Of a stretch of 64,000 nt of DNA, positions 49,627 to 57,717 are shown in pieces. Origin of the DNA: Pseudoxanthomonas jiangsuensis (GTDB taxonomy: Bacteria; Pseudomonadota; Gammaproteobacteria; Xanthomonadales; Xanthomonadaceae); the NCBI RefSeq assembly GCF_010093185.1, contig NZ_PDWL01000006.1, forward strand, positions 1-64,000. Reading direction: 5' to 3'. The position numbers were made by a program, and so were the translations under genes. Below the pieces are notes generated by a model that saw only the letters and a list, made by a program, of their open reading frames with translations, did no database searches and was not told the origin of the DNA. Positions within the stretch are counted from its first letter, which is position 1. Each line of letters begins with the position of its first letter.

Positions 49627-50066
49627 GCGAGTCCGAGCTGATCCCCGCCGGCCAGGGCCTGGAGTGCCTTCCCGCACGTCCGACCTACGAGCAGATCCGG
49701 AGGCTGCAGGCCGTCATGGCCACTATGCCGCAGGTGGAGTGCCAACTGGAACACCACTTCGCGCATGGCGTGTACGGCCGCCTGATGCACGCCAAGGCCG
49801 GCACCGTGATCGTCGGCAAGGTGCACCGCTTCTCCACGCTCAACATCCTGCTGGCGGGCGTGATCCGCGTCACCGGCCCGGACGGCGCCGTGCGCGACAT
49901 GCGCGCGCCCTGCGTGTTCGTCTCACCGCCCGGCTGCAAGAAGGTCGGCGCGGTGATCGAGGACGTGCAGTGGATGAACGTGTTCGCCACCAAGCTGACG
50001 GATGTGGCCGCCATCGAAACCCAGTTCACCCTCCCCGAAACCCCACTCATCGAGAGCGCCCCATGA
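49623..50066 (+). CDS. Cupin-like virion-region protein
   Basis: The 147-residue protein contains HHFAHGVYGRLMHAKAGTVI, VGKVHRFSTLNILLAGVIRV and MRAPCVFVSPPGCKKVGAVI, a double-stranded beta-helix (cupin) pattern common in podovirus tail regions. The role is unknown. It overlaps both neighbours by 4 bases. Confidence 0.7.
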   Translation: MSESELIPAGQGLECLPARPTYEQIRRLQAVMATMPQVECQLEHHFAHGVYGRLMHAKAGTVIVGKVHRFSTLNILLAGVIRVTGPDGAVRDMRAPCVFVSPPGCKKVGAVIEDVQWMNVFATKLTDVAAIETQFTLPETPLIESAP

Positions 50067-50665
50067 GCATGGTTGCAGTAGCCGTAGGTGGTGCCGTCGT
50101 CGGCGCGGCCACGGACATCTACGCAGCAAACAAGTCCGCCAGCGCGGCAAAGGCAGCGGGGCGCAATGCCACCGCGGAGCAGGCGCGGCAGTTCAACCAG
50201 ACCCGCGAGGACATGATGCCGTGGCTGGAAAGCGGCGAGTGGGCGCTGGACCGACAGCAGCAGGTGCTGAACGGCGACTACTCCGGATTCCTCGCCTCAC
50301 CGGACTACCAGGCAGCGCTGCAGCTGGGCACCGAGCAGCTGGACGCGGGCGCCACGGCGGGCGGCAACCTCTGGGGCGGCGGCGCGGACGCAGACCGGAT
50401 CCAGTTCGGCCAGCAGCTCGCCAGCCAGAACCTGGGCAACTACTGGAACCGCCTCGCCGGCCTGTCGCAGACCGGCCAGACCACGGCCAACCAGCTCGGC
50501 GCCTACGGCCAGAACTACGCGCAGCAGTACGGTCAGAACCAGTGGGGTGTCGCCAACGCACGATCGTCCGCCTACGGCCAGCAGGCCGACGCGGTGAACA
50601 ATCTGGCGAACCTGGGCATCAGTGCCTACGGCTACAAGAACGGATGGTTTGGGGGGAAGGCCTGA
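50063..50665 (+). CDS. DNA ejection / internal virion protein candidate (P22 gp7 position)
   Basis: The 200-residue protein has an N-terminal glycine-rich hydrophobic helix (VAVAVGGAVVGAATDIYAAN), then MMPWLESGEWALDRQQQVLN and a long glutamine- and asparagine-rich helical C terminus. Such proteins are packaged and injected with the DNA. It is first of three ejection-type genes, as in P22 (gp7-gp20-gp16). Confidence 0.68.
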   Translation: MSMVAVAVGGAVVGAATDIYAANKSASAAKAAGRNATAEQARQFNQTREDMMPWLESGEWALDRQQQVLNGDYSGFLASPDYQAALQLGTEQLDAGATAGGNLWGGGADADRIQFGQQLASQNLGNYWNRLAGLSQTGQTTANQLGAYGQNYAQQYGQNQWGVANARSSAYGQQADAVNNLANLGISAYGYKNGWFGGKA

Positions 50666-52173
50666 TGGCACAGCGCAACTATTTCGGCTCGTTCATGCAG
50701 GGCCAGCAGGCTGGCAGGCAGGCACAGGAGTACGAGCAGAAGCAGCAGGACCGGAACGCCCTGCGCACCTTGGCGCCGCAGATCCTTGCCGGCGACCCGG
50801 GCGCATTCGATCAGGCCGCTGCCATCGATCCTCGGGGTGCAACGGCTATCCAGGAGGCCGGGGACAGCCAGCTACGCCGCCTTAAGGGCGCACTGGACTA
50901 CTTCGGACAAGGCCTGCAGTCCGGCGACGACCGCCTGATCCAGGCCCGGTTCAAGGAGATCAGCCCGTTCATGTCGCGCATCACCGGCAAGGAGGCGCCG
51001 CCGGCCTGGACCGCGGACATGATGCCGGCGTTCGAGCAGGCCCGGCAGCGTGTGGCCATGGTGCCGGCAGCGGCCGGCGAGGCCGCGCCCGCCGGCTACC
51101 GCCAGTTCGAGATGATGGCCGCCGCCGCCGGCCTCAAGCCAGGGACGCCCGAGTACGCCCACGCCGCCAAGGTCGCGTTGGGCGCCGAGGGCCGCGCATC
51201 GAGCGCCGGCTACTCGCAGGTGAAGTTCACCGGAGCCGATGGCCGCGAGCGGATTGGCGTCCTCAACGGCCGCACGGGGCAGATCGACTTGCCGGATGGG
51301 ACCAGCTTCAACCCTCAAACCGGGCAGATCGCGCCGACGGTGGGCGCGCAGCCGCCGACCCGGTTCCGCAACGCGCAGGGGCAGGTCATGGACCTCAGCC
51401 AGGTCGATGATCCGCGCCTGAGGCAGAACATCGCGGAGAACCCCGATGCGTGGGGGCTCGTCCCCGACGGCGGGTCGGTGTCGCTCCCGCCTCAGGCGGC
51501 CATGCCGGGAGGCGTAGGTGGCGGCACTGGCGCCTTCGTAGGCCGTTCCGCGGAGGAAGAGACCGCCGCCACCGAGGCCGCCAAGCTGGGCGTGCAGCTG
51601 CAGTACCTGCCCCAAGAGCTTGCGCTGCGCAGCCAGGCCGCAGTCGACCAGGCCGTGGGCATCGAGCAGGGGAAGACCGCAGCGGAGAAGGCTGCGGCGG
51701 CCCCGGGCACCATCGCTACGCTGCAGGCATCGGTCGACTCCATCGACCAGCTGCTGAACAGCAGAGAGCTCGGCAGCATCGTCGGCCTCGGCAGCCTCAA
51801 TCCGCTGAATCGAGTCCCCGGCACCGCAGCCCGCGGCCTCATCGCGCGTGCGGACCAGATCGCCGGCCAGGCCTTCCTGGCAGCCTTCAACCAGCTCAAG
51901 GGCGGCGGCGCCATCACGGAGCGCGAGGGTGCCGCAGCAACGGCGGCCATGGCGCGCCTGGATCGGTCGCAAAGTGAGGAGGACTACCGCCGTGCGCTGA
52001 CGGACCTGCGCGACGCGATCACCCCGGCCATCGCGCGTGCGCGGCAGCAGGCGGGCGGCGCAGCGACTTCCGCCGCCGTGGCCCCCGCGGCTGTGCGCCG
52101 TGCCCGCAACCCCCAGACCGGCGAGATGCTGGTGCTCCGCAACGGCCAGTGGGTGACCGACGATGGCCGATAA
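50665..52173 (+). CDS. DNA ejection protein candidate (P22 gp20 position)
   Basis: The 502-residue protein has a glutamine-rich head (FMQGQQAGRQAQEYEQKQQD), central repeats and a helical tail with QAFLAAFNQLKGGGAITERE and RARNPQTGEMLVLRNGQWVT, common among ejection and pre-neck proteins. Its position suggests the P22 gp20 equivalent. The ATG overlaps the previous stop (TGATG). Confidence 0.68.
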   Translation: MAQRNYFGSFMQGQQAGRQAQEYEQKQQDRNALRTLAPQILAGDPGAFDQAAAIDPRGATAIQEAGDSQLRRLKGALDYFGQGLQSGDDRLIQARFKEISPFMSRITGKEAPPAWTADMMPAFEQARQRVAMVPAAAGEAAPAGYRQFEMMAAAAGLKPGTPEYAHAAKVALGAEGRASSAGYSQVKFTGADGRERIGVLNGRTGQIDLPDGTSFNPQTGQIAPTVGAQPPTRFRNAQGQVMDLSQVDDPRLRQNIAENPDAWGLVPDGGSVSLPPQAAMPGGVGGGTGAFVGRSAEEETAATEAAKLGVQLQYLPQELALRSQAAVDQAVGIEQGKTAAEKAAAAPGTIATLQASVDSIDQLLNSRELGSIVGLGSLNPLNRVPGTAARGLIARADQIAGQAFLAAFNQLKGGGAITEREGAAATAAMARLDRSQSEEDYRRALTDLRDAITPAIARARQQAGGAATSAAVAPAAVRRARNPQTGEMLVLRNGQWVTDDGR

Positions 52174-54244
52174 CGCCCTGCCGCCGCTGCCGCCGGGTTT
52201 CGTGCTGGAGGACGAGGCTCCGCCGCCGCCGAGCCAGGCCCTGACCGCGCAGGCGGACATCCCCCCGTTGCCCCCTGGCTTCGAGCTTTTCGAGGACGAT
52301 GGCCCCGGCCTGGAGATCGACATCATCGGCGGCACCCGCGAGAGCCAGGCGACGCCTGAGCAGCGATCCGGCAGCCTGGCGCGCGACCTCGGCATGTCCG
52401 CCCGCTCGGTCATCCAGGGCGCCGGCGGCCTTCTTGGCGCTGTGGGCGGCGATGCGTTCAACCACTACCTGGTGCCGGGCGATCAGCCGAGCTACCGCGA
52501 TGCCGCCGCCGGCTTGGCCGACCGGCTGGGCCTGCCGAAGCCGGAGACCGGCCGCGAGCGCGTCATGGGCGACATCGGCGAGGCGCTGACCGGAACCGGC
52601 CTCACCATGGGCCTCGGTGGCGTGTTGAACGCCGGCCGGGGTGCGCTCACCGCGCCATCGGTGCGCACCGCCGCTGCCGACCTACTGACCGCCCAGCCGA
52701 AGCTGCAGGCGGTCAGCACGGCCACCGGCGCTGGCGCCGCAGGCGTGGCTCGCGAGTCGGGTGCAGGCGAGGGCACGCAGCTGGCCGCCGGCCTGATCGG
52801 CGGCCTGGCCCCGGGCGTGGGCTCCGCTGGCACCGCTGCGGCCCTGCGCGGCGCCGTGCGCGGTCGCAGTGGCGAGCAGATGCGCCGCACCATTAACGAC
52901 TTCGCCCGGGTCGGTGCCACCCCATCCGTGGGGCAGGCGTCGGGCAACTGGTTCGCCCAGGGCGCAGAGAACCTGCTGGCAGGCGGCCCGACCAGCGCCG
53001 GCGTGATGAACCGCTTTGCCGAGCGCCAGGCGGATGACATTGGTGCCGGGCTGCGCCAGGTGGCAGACGGCCTGTCGCCGCGGGCAAGCGGCGAGCAGGC
53101 AGGCCGTGCGATCGAGCGCGGCGCCCAGTCCCTGCGGAACAACACGAACGCCGTGAAGCGAGCGCTGTACTGGCAGGCAGACCGACTCATCCCCGAGACC
53201 ACGCCCGCGCCCCTGAGCAACACCTGGCAGACCGTGGTGCGCCTGACGACCCCGGATCCGGGCGCCGCGGCGACTACGGGGGCGCTGGTTCAGCCCAGCA
53301 TCGCGCGGCTGCGGCAGAACCTTGAGCAGGACCTGGCTGCCGGCGGTGGGGCGCTCACCTACTCGGCGCTCAAGCGCGTGCGCTCGGAGATCGGCGAGGC
53401 CATCTCCAACTCGTCGCCCCTCAACCCGACCAGCGACATTCGCGAGCTGCGGCAGCTGTACGGGGCGCTATCGCGCGACATGGAGGCGGTGGCCCAGGCG
53501 CAGGGGCCGGAGGCCGTCGCAGCGGCGCGCAGGGCGAACAACTACACCCGCGCGGCGGCAGACCGGCTGGAGCAGGTGGAACGGGTGATCGACAAGAACG
53601 GTGGCCCGGAGCGCGTGTTCCAGGCAGCCATGGCCGGCACCCGCGATGGCGGTACCACCCTGCGCGCGGTCATGCAGTCTCTGCCGAAGGACGGGCAGCG
53701 CGCCGTCACCGCGGCGGTGATCAAGCGCATGGGCATGCCCACTCCGGGCCAGGCCGGTGCGGAGGCCGCGGAGGAGTTCAGCGCCAGCACGTTCCTCACC
53801 AATTGGAACCGGGTCAGCCCGGAGGCGCGGCGCGCGCTGTTCGACCGGCACGGCCCGGGCTTCACCAAGCAGATGGACCGGATCGCCCGGGTGGCGGAGA
53901 ACCTGCGGGAAGGGTCGCGCGTGTATGCCAACCCCTCCGGCACGGCGAACCGCGCGGCGGCAATGACCTACGGAGCGTCGCTGGTGGGCAGCCTGTTCAC
54001 CGGGGGCACCGCGGCGCTCGTGGCTGCCGGCGCCGGGGCAAACGCGCTGGCCCGCTGGATGACCAATCCCACCGTGGTGAAGCGGCTCGCCGACGCGACG
54101 GTACTGCCCAAGGGCGCAATCCCAGGCGTGATCCAGTCGATGCGCGTGGCCGCCGAGCGCGACGGCGACCAGGGCCTGTCAGAGGTTGCCGCTGTACTGG
54201 AGCAGCTTGAACAGGAAGAAGCCGGCGCCGCCCAGCAGAAGTAG
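52163..54244 (+). CDS. DNA ejection protein candidate (P22 gp16 position)
   Basis: The 693-residue protein starts with two copies of a short LPPLPPGF motif (residues 7-13 and 34-40) and has hydrophobic glycine/alanine-rich segments (TGTGLTMGLGGVLNAGRGAL; ASLVGSLFTGGTAALVAAGA) that may span membranes during DNA entry. Helical regions follow. Size and order fit P22 gp16. Its 3' end overlaps an antisense small gene. Confidence 0.7.
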   Translation: MADNALPPLPPGFVLEDEAPPPPSQALTAQADIPPLPPGFELFEDDGPGLEIDIIGGTRESQATPEQRSGSLARDLGMSARSVIQGAGGLLGAVGGDAFNHYLVPGDQPSYRDAAAGLADRLGLPKPETGRERVMGDIGEALTGTGLTMGLGGVLNAGRGALTAPSVRTAAADLLTAQPKLQAVSTATGAGAAGVARESGAGEGTQLAAGLIGGLAPGVGSAGTAAALRGAVRGRSGEQMRRTINDFARVGATPSVGQASGNWFAQGAENLLAGGPTSAGVMNRFAERQADDIGAGLRQVADGLSPRASGEQAGRAIERGAQSLRNNTNAVKRALYWQADRLIPETTPAPLSNTWQTVVRLTTPDPGAAATTGALVQPSIARLRQNLEQDLAAGGGALTYSALKRVRSEIGEAISNSSPLNPTSDIRELRQLYGALSRDMEAVAQAQGPEAVAAARRANNYTRAAADRLEQVERVIDKNGGPERVFQAAMAGTRDGGTTLRAVMQSLPKDGQRAVTAAVIKRMGMPTPGQAGAEAAEEFSASTFLTNWNRVSPEARRALFDRHGPGFTKQMDRIARVAENLREGSRVYANPSGTANRAAAMTYGASLVGSLFTGGTAALVAAGAGANALARWMTNPTVVKRLADATVLPKGAIPGVIQSMRVAAERDGDQGLSEVAAVLEQLEQEEAGAAQQK

Positions 54245-54373
54245 GCCGGCGCCAACGATCTTCACAACCATCCCGAGGTCGCCCAGCCAGGCGTCGTCCG
54301 AGCCGTCCTGATCCAGCCACGTCTTCGGCCGGCCACCGGGGTTCGACAGGTCGTAGTCGGGCTTCTTGGTCAT
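54179..54373 (-). CDS. Antisense small membrane protein in the late region
   Basis: This is the only minus-strand gene in the structural region. It encodes 64 residues: a polar head (SNPGGRPKTWLDQDGSDDAW) and one strong membrane helix (VVKIVGAGLLLLGGAGFFLF) with a short tail. It overlaps the 3' end of the gp16-like gene by 66 bases and starts 18 bases from a bidirectional hairpin. It could be a lysogenic-conversion gene such as an exclusion protein; this is a guess from layout. Confidence 0.6.
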   Translation of the reverse strand: MTKKPDYDLSNPGGRPKTWLDQDGSDDAWLGDLGMVVKIVGAGLLLLGGAGFFLFKLLQYSGNL

Positions 54374-54390
54374 GCCGCCAACCCTACCAC

Positions 54391-54410
54391 AGCCCCGCTC
54401 CGGCGGGGCT
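54391..54410. terminator. Hairpin between ejection and tail-fibre genes
   Basis: A perfect 8-bp stem, AGCCCCGC with GCGGGGCT around TCCG, is followed on the plus strand by TCGTCATTTC. It stands between the antisense gene start and the tail-fibre gene and probably ends plus-strand transcripts. Confidence 0.65.
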
Positions 54411-54431
54411 TCGTCATTTCCGGAGCCCCAG

Positions 54432-55247
54432 ATGGCCACCTTCCGAATCCTCGACCAGGCCCCCCAGTACCTGCTGCCCGACGGCCGCGTGAATGCCGGG
54501 GGCTCGCTGTCGTTCTACGAGACCAACCTGTCCACGCCCAAGCTGACCTGGTCGGACCCGGGCATGGCCACCCCGAACCCGTACACGGTGGCCCTGGACG
54601 CCGCCGGCCGCACTGCCACGGACGTTTGGGGCGACGGGGCCTATGGGGTGGTGATGAAGGACGCCGCCGGGGTCACCATCTGGACCCGGAACAACGTGCG
54701 GGCGGCCGGCGCGGCGACGCAGGAGATCCCGGCGCTGGTGGTCGGCCAGTTCCTGACCAACGACGGGTCCAACCTGCTGTGGCAGGAGCTGCTGCAGCTG
54801 CCCGACCCATCGGGGTCCGGCGGCTACTACCTGTCCACCGACGGCGTGAACGTGCAGTGGGTGCCGCCGCCGGCACCGCCCGAGGCCACGGTGGAGATCA
54901 CCAGCACGCGGATGGTCCTGACCGGCGAGGACGGCAGCAAGTGGCAGGTGATCCGAGGCACCGCCACCACGTCCTCCGGCGTCGGCACGCTCCAGGCCCA
55001 GGGCACGGTGACCTATCCCAACGCCTTCAGCGAGACGGTCTGGCCCGTGGTCACGCCCACCGGCGGCCCCTTCGCGCCTGGCAACGCCTACGGCCCCTAC
55101 TACGGCGACCTGTCGATCACCGCGGCCAACTCGACCGGGTTCACCTTCATCGTCAACACCAACCACGCCGACCCCGGATCGGCTTCCCAGGAGCAGATCA
55201 GCGGCAACATCACGGTCAGCTTCTTCGCGATGGGGCCGATCAGCTGA
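54432..55247 (+). CDS. Tail fibre/spike protein with head-binding-type N-terminus
   Basis: The 271-residue protein begins ATFRILDQAPQYLLPDGRVN and AGGSLSFYETNLSTPKLTWS, a common virion-attachment segment of phage fibres. It continues with beta-rich sequence (STDGVNVQWVPPPAPPEATV; FVNTNHADPG-like end). GGAG lies before the ATG. It is too short for a P22 endorhamnosidase spike, so receptor binding probably relies on this and the next gene. Confidence 0.75.
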   Translation: MATFRILDQAPQYLLPDGRVNAGGSLSFYETNLSTPKLTWSDPGMATPNPYTVALDAAGRTATDVWGDGAYGVVMKDAAGVTIWTRNNVRAAGAATQEIPALVVGQFLTNDGSNLLWQELLQLPDPSGSGGYYLSTDGVNVQWVPPPAPPEATVEITSTRMVLTGEDGSKWQVIRGTATTSSGVGTLQAQGTVTYPNAFSETVWPVVTPTGGPFAPGNAYGPYYGDLSITAANSTGFTFIVNTNHADPGSASQEQISGNITVSFFAMGPIS

Positions 55248-56248
55248 TGGTCGACTCGGTCATCATCCCCCGGCCGTCGGCGCCGCTGCTGGGCCGGGAT
55301 GGGCTGCCGTCGCGGGAATGGTACGCCTACTGGCAGGCGCTGCTGGACGCGGCCGTGGGCGGCGCGGACGTGTCGGCCCAGCTGGCGGCGATGCAGGCCC
55401 AGATCGACGCACTCGGCGGCGGGACCAACCTCACCGGCGACATGTCGGTCGGCGTCACGGGGCAGGGCGACGGCTACCTGCTGCGGCTGCGCGGCGACCA
55501 GGCATCTCCGGGCAATACCCGCTACTACGGCACCGGCCCGACGGGGCAGAAGGGGTGGCCCGCGTTGGCCGACGCCTTGGCTGTCGACTCCGGGGAGCTG
55601 ACCAAGACGGTCGACCCGGTGACGGGCGTGCCGTCGTTCGGCCTGGCCAATACCGCAGTCACGCCCGGCAGCTACACCAGCGCGAACATCACCGTGGACG
55701 CGATGGGCCGGGTGACGGCGGCGGCGAATGGATCCGGTGCCGGCGGTGCCATAGCCAAGATCGGGGAGGTTGTGACCAGCGGCTCGCAAGCCGTGGTCAC
55801 CTTCACGTCGATCCCGGCTACCTATCGGCACTTGGAACTTCGCATTCTCGGCCGGGGGACCGCCTCCGCAGTGGAAGCCAACAGCGCTATCCGTTTCAAC
55901 GGGGATTCCGGGAACAACTACGATAGCATCCGGGAAAACAGGTTCGGCGCTGGCGCAAGTGGTGTCGCAGTGTCGCGCATCGACGCATTCTCGCTTGCGG
56001 CCGCGAACGCTCCTGCTGGCACCGCTTCGCCGGTGACCATCTGCATTCCCGACTATCGCGGCACCACGTTTCACAAATCGATGACTGCGTTGTCCTCGAT
56101 CAAGCAGGCGAACGCCACGGCGAACGAGTTCATGCAAACCGGTTCTGGCTATTGGCGCAACACCGCGGCGATCACCCAGATTGATATAGCGCTGTCCGCG
56201 GGCAACTGGGTCGATGGCTCGGTGGTCAGCCTGTACGGGTTGGCTTAG
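55247..56248 (+). CDS. Tail fibre protein
   Basis: The 333-residue protein begins VIIPRPSAPLLGRDGLPSRE, has WYAYWQALLDAA, a fibre-like middle (SYTSANITVDAMGRVTAAAN) and a C-terminal domain with YRHLELRILGRG, RFNGDSGNNYDSI and DIALSAGNWVDGS found at the ends of several phage fibres. That C-terminal half has lower GC content, consistent with exchange of the receptor-binding part. Its ATG overlaps the previous stop. Confidence 0.78.
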   Translation: MVDSVIIPRPSAPLLGRDGLPSREWYAYWQALLDAAVGGADVSAQLAAMQAQIDALGGGTNLTGDMSVGVTGQGDGYLLRLRGDQASPGNTRYYGTGPTGQKGWPALADALAVDSGELTKTVDPVTGVPSFGLANTAVTPGSYTSANITVDAMGRVTAAANGSGAGGAIAKIGEVVTSGSQAVVTFTSIPATYRHLELRILGRGTASAVEANSAIRFNGDSGNNYDSIRENRFGAGASGVAVSRIDAFSLAAANAPAGTASPVTICIPDYRGTTFHKSMTALSSIKQANATANEFMQTGSGYWRNTAAITQIDIALSAGNWVDGSVVSLYGLA

Positions 56249-56414
56249 GACTTCCCCGACCTCGCGCCGCGGCGTCGCCTGATAGGCAACCTCCAAGCAA
56301 TCCTTGACGATTCAGGGGCCAGCACCGCGCGGTGCCGACCCTCGGAGTCCAGGCCCTCCCACCCCGCGCGGCGCTGGTCTCTTCCTGAGCGACGGCCGCG
56401 CGTATCCTGTCGGC

Positions 56415-56639
56415 ATGCTCCCCGACAGCTACCGATGGCACGATGGTCCCGAGGGGTCGCGCCTGTTCTACAACTACGGGTGCGTGGCGACCGTGCGGGC
56501 GGGGAGGGTGTCGATCGGCCGGGGCCGGAAGAGGGCGCCCCTGCCGCCGCTGGAGGGTGTGTGCGGGTCAGTGGAGCAGGGGAAGCGGCATGTGGAGCGG
56601 TGGGTGATGGCGAGGATGGGGCGACTCACACGCAACTGA
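56415..56639 (+). CDS. Small basic protein next to attR
   Basis: The 74-residue protein has LPDSYRWHDGPEGSRLFYNY, then CVATVRAGRVSIGRGRKRAP and GKRHVERWVMARMGRL. It is the last phage gene, about 90 bases from attR, separated from the fibres by 166 bases, so it may be a lysogenic-conversion gene with its own promoter (TATCCT at 56403-56408 is a weak candidate). Function unknown. Confidence 0.6.
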   Translation: MLPDSYRWHDGPEGSRLFYNYGCVATVRAGRVSIGRGRKRAPLPPLEGVCGSVEQGKRHVERWVMARMGRLTRN

Positions 56640-56728
56640 CACGAGCGCCCGCATCCGCCGCTGTTTCCAAGGCGTCGCCGGCCGCCTCCTGATTGCCTAA
56701 CTCACTGATTTCCATAGAGTCACCTTAG

Positions 56729-56774
56729 CTTGACATGGTAGGGGTCACAGGTTCGAACCCTGTACCGCCCACCA
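56729..56774 (+). repeat. attR core (46-bp direct repeat)
   Basis: This is identical to 19566-19611 and contains the 3' part of tRNA-Val, from the anticodon stem to CCA. It marks the right end of the prophage. It cannot form a tRNA because the 5' half is missing. Confidence 0.95.
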
Positions 56775-56831
56775 CTCGAAGAAGCCGGCACGGCCCTTCT
56801 CGACTGGTCGACGTTCCACGCACGATACGAC

Positions 56832-56853
56832 AAGCCGTCCTGCAGGACGGCTT
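56832..56853 (+). terminator. Displaced host terminator of tRNA-Val
   Basis: A perfect 9-bp stem, AAGCCGTCC with GGACGGCTT around TGCA, is followed by TCTCGCTTCT, 57 bases after attR. Before integration it would have lain just downstream of tRNA-Val. The prophage has moved it 37 kb away. Confidence 0.8.
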
Positions 56854-57217
56854 TCTCGCTTCTGTGCGCCCCTTCGTCGTTGAGCGGGTTTCAAGCGTGG
56901 ACGGACGGGCGGCCGCGCGTCGCCAGGCGTCGCCCCGCGCGGCGCGTCCAGCGGGTACGGGGTCGCGCCGCTGGACCGGCTGGTTCAGGTGGGGTACCGC
57001 CTCGAAGCTCAAGTCGGCGCGCCGCGGGCCGATCTCTGTTTCGTCACGGCCCTTTCCCGATACTGGGCCCTGGCGCGCATGCAGGTGCACTTCGCGTCGC
57101 TGCGGCGCTCGCCGGCTTGACGCCGCGCGTGGGGTGATGGAACGCCTCTGGATGCTATCCGGGTGCCCGGCATGGAGTCGCCGGGATCTGGCTCGATCGC
57201 TTACCAGACAGGCAGGA
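56854..57217. other. Intergenic host sequence, no gene seen
   Basis: I find no supported gene in this 364-base stretch between the displaced terminator and the pseudopilin. Frames crossing it have no ribosome binding site and arginine-rich, unlikely products. It probably contains the promoter of the downstream pair. Confidence 0.4.
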
Positions 57218-57712
57218 ATGAACCGCACAACCCGCTTCCGTCCGCCCGGGCGTCCTCTCAACCACCCGGGGGCGGGCTTTACCCTGCTCGAGCTGATGTT
57301 CGCCATCGCCGTGGTCGCGGTCATGGCGATCCTGGCCGCGGGCCAGTTCAGCCAGTACGTCGATCGCGCCAGGAGCGCGGCCGCGGCGGCGGACATCGCG
57401 GAGATGGAAGTGCTGATCCTGCGGTACCGGAACGCCCACGATGGCGTCCTGCCCGATTCGCTGGCGGATGTCGGCAAGGGCGCCCTGCTCGACCCGTGGC
57501 GACGCCCGTACCACTACACGAACCTGGAAGCGGTGAAGGGCAAGGGGGCGGCGCGCAAGGACAAGCGCCTCAATCCGCTGAACAGCGACTACGACCTTTT
57601 CAGCGCCGGCAAGGACGGGGTGTTCAAGCCGCAGGTGAGCCAGAAGGACAGCCTGGACGATGTGATCCGCGCCCGCGACGGCGCTTACATCGGCCCGGCT
57701 GCGGATTTCTGA
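57218..57712 (+). CDS. GspG/PulG-like pseudopilin
   Basis: The 164-residue prepilin has a basic leader, the processing site GAGFTLLELMFAIAVVAVMA and a GspG-like C-terminal part (DVGKGALLDPWRRPYHYTNL; SDYDLFSAGKDGVFK). The DPW and G-K-D-G pieces are the calcium-site region of major pseudopilins. No other type II secretion genes are nearby. AGGCAGGA precedes the ATG. It ends 5 bases before the GGDEF-EAL gene, so the two are probably co-transcribed. Confidence 0.85.
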   Translation: MNRTTRFRPPGRPLNHPGAGFTLLELMFAIAVVAVMAILAAGQFSQYVDRARSAAAAADIAEMEVLILRYRNAHDGVLPDSLADVGKGALLDPWRRPYHYTNLEAVKGKGAARKDKRLNPLNSDYDLFSAGKDGVFKPQVSQKDSLDDVIRARDGAYIGPAADF

Positions 57713-57717
57713 GCCGC

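Larger units (their letters stand above)
19566..56774. mobile_element. P22-like prophage integrated in tRNA-Val
   Basis: A perfect 46-bp direct repeat bounds about 37.2 kb holding, in order, integrase and excisionase, a leftward early operon with recombination genes, a repressor/Cro switch, a replication operon, lysis genes, terminase, P22-type portal, scaffold, coat, gp4- and gp10-like tail proteins, ejection proteins and tail fibres. All modules of a functional podovirus are present. The one sign of decay or novelty is the stop that splits the gp10-like gene. Genes overlap by 1-20 bases throughout, as in intact temperate phages. Confidence 0.97.

Noticed and set aside
56735-57217. In-frame extension upstream of the pseudopilin, starting inside attR
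   Set aside because: It would place over 150 arginine-rich residues before a normal prepilin leader. AGGCAGGA before the ATG at 57218 gives a proper start.
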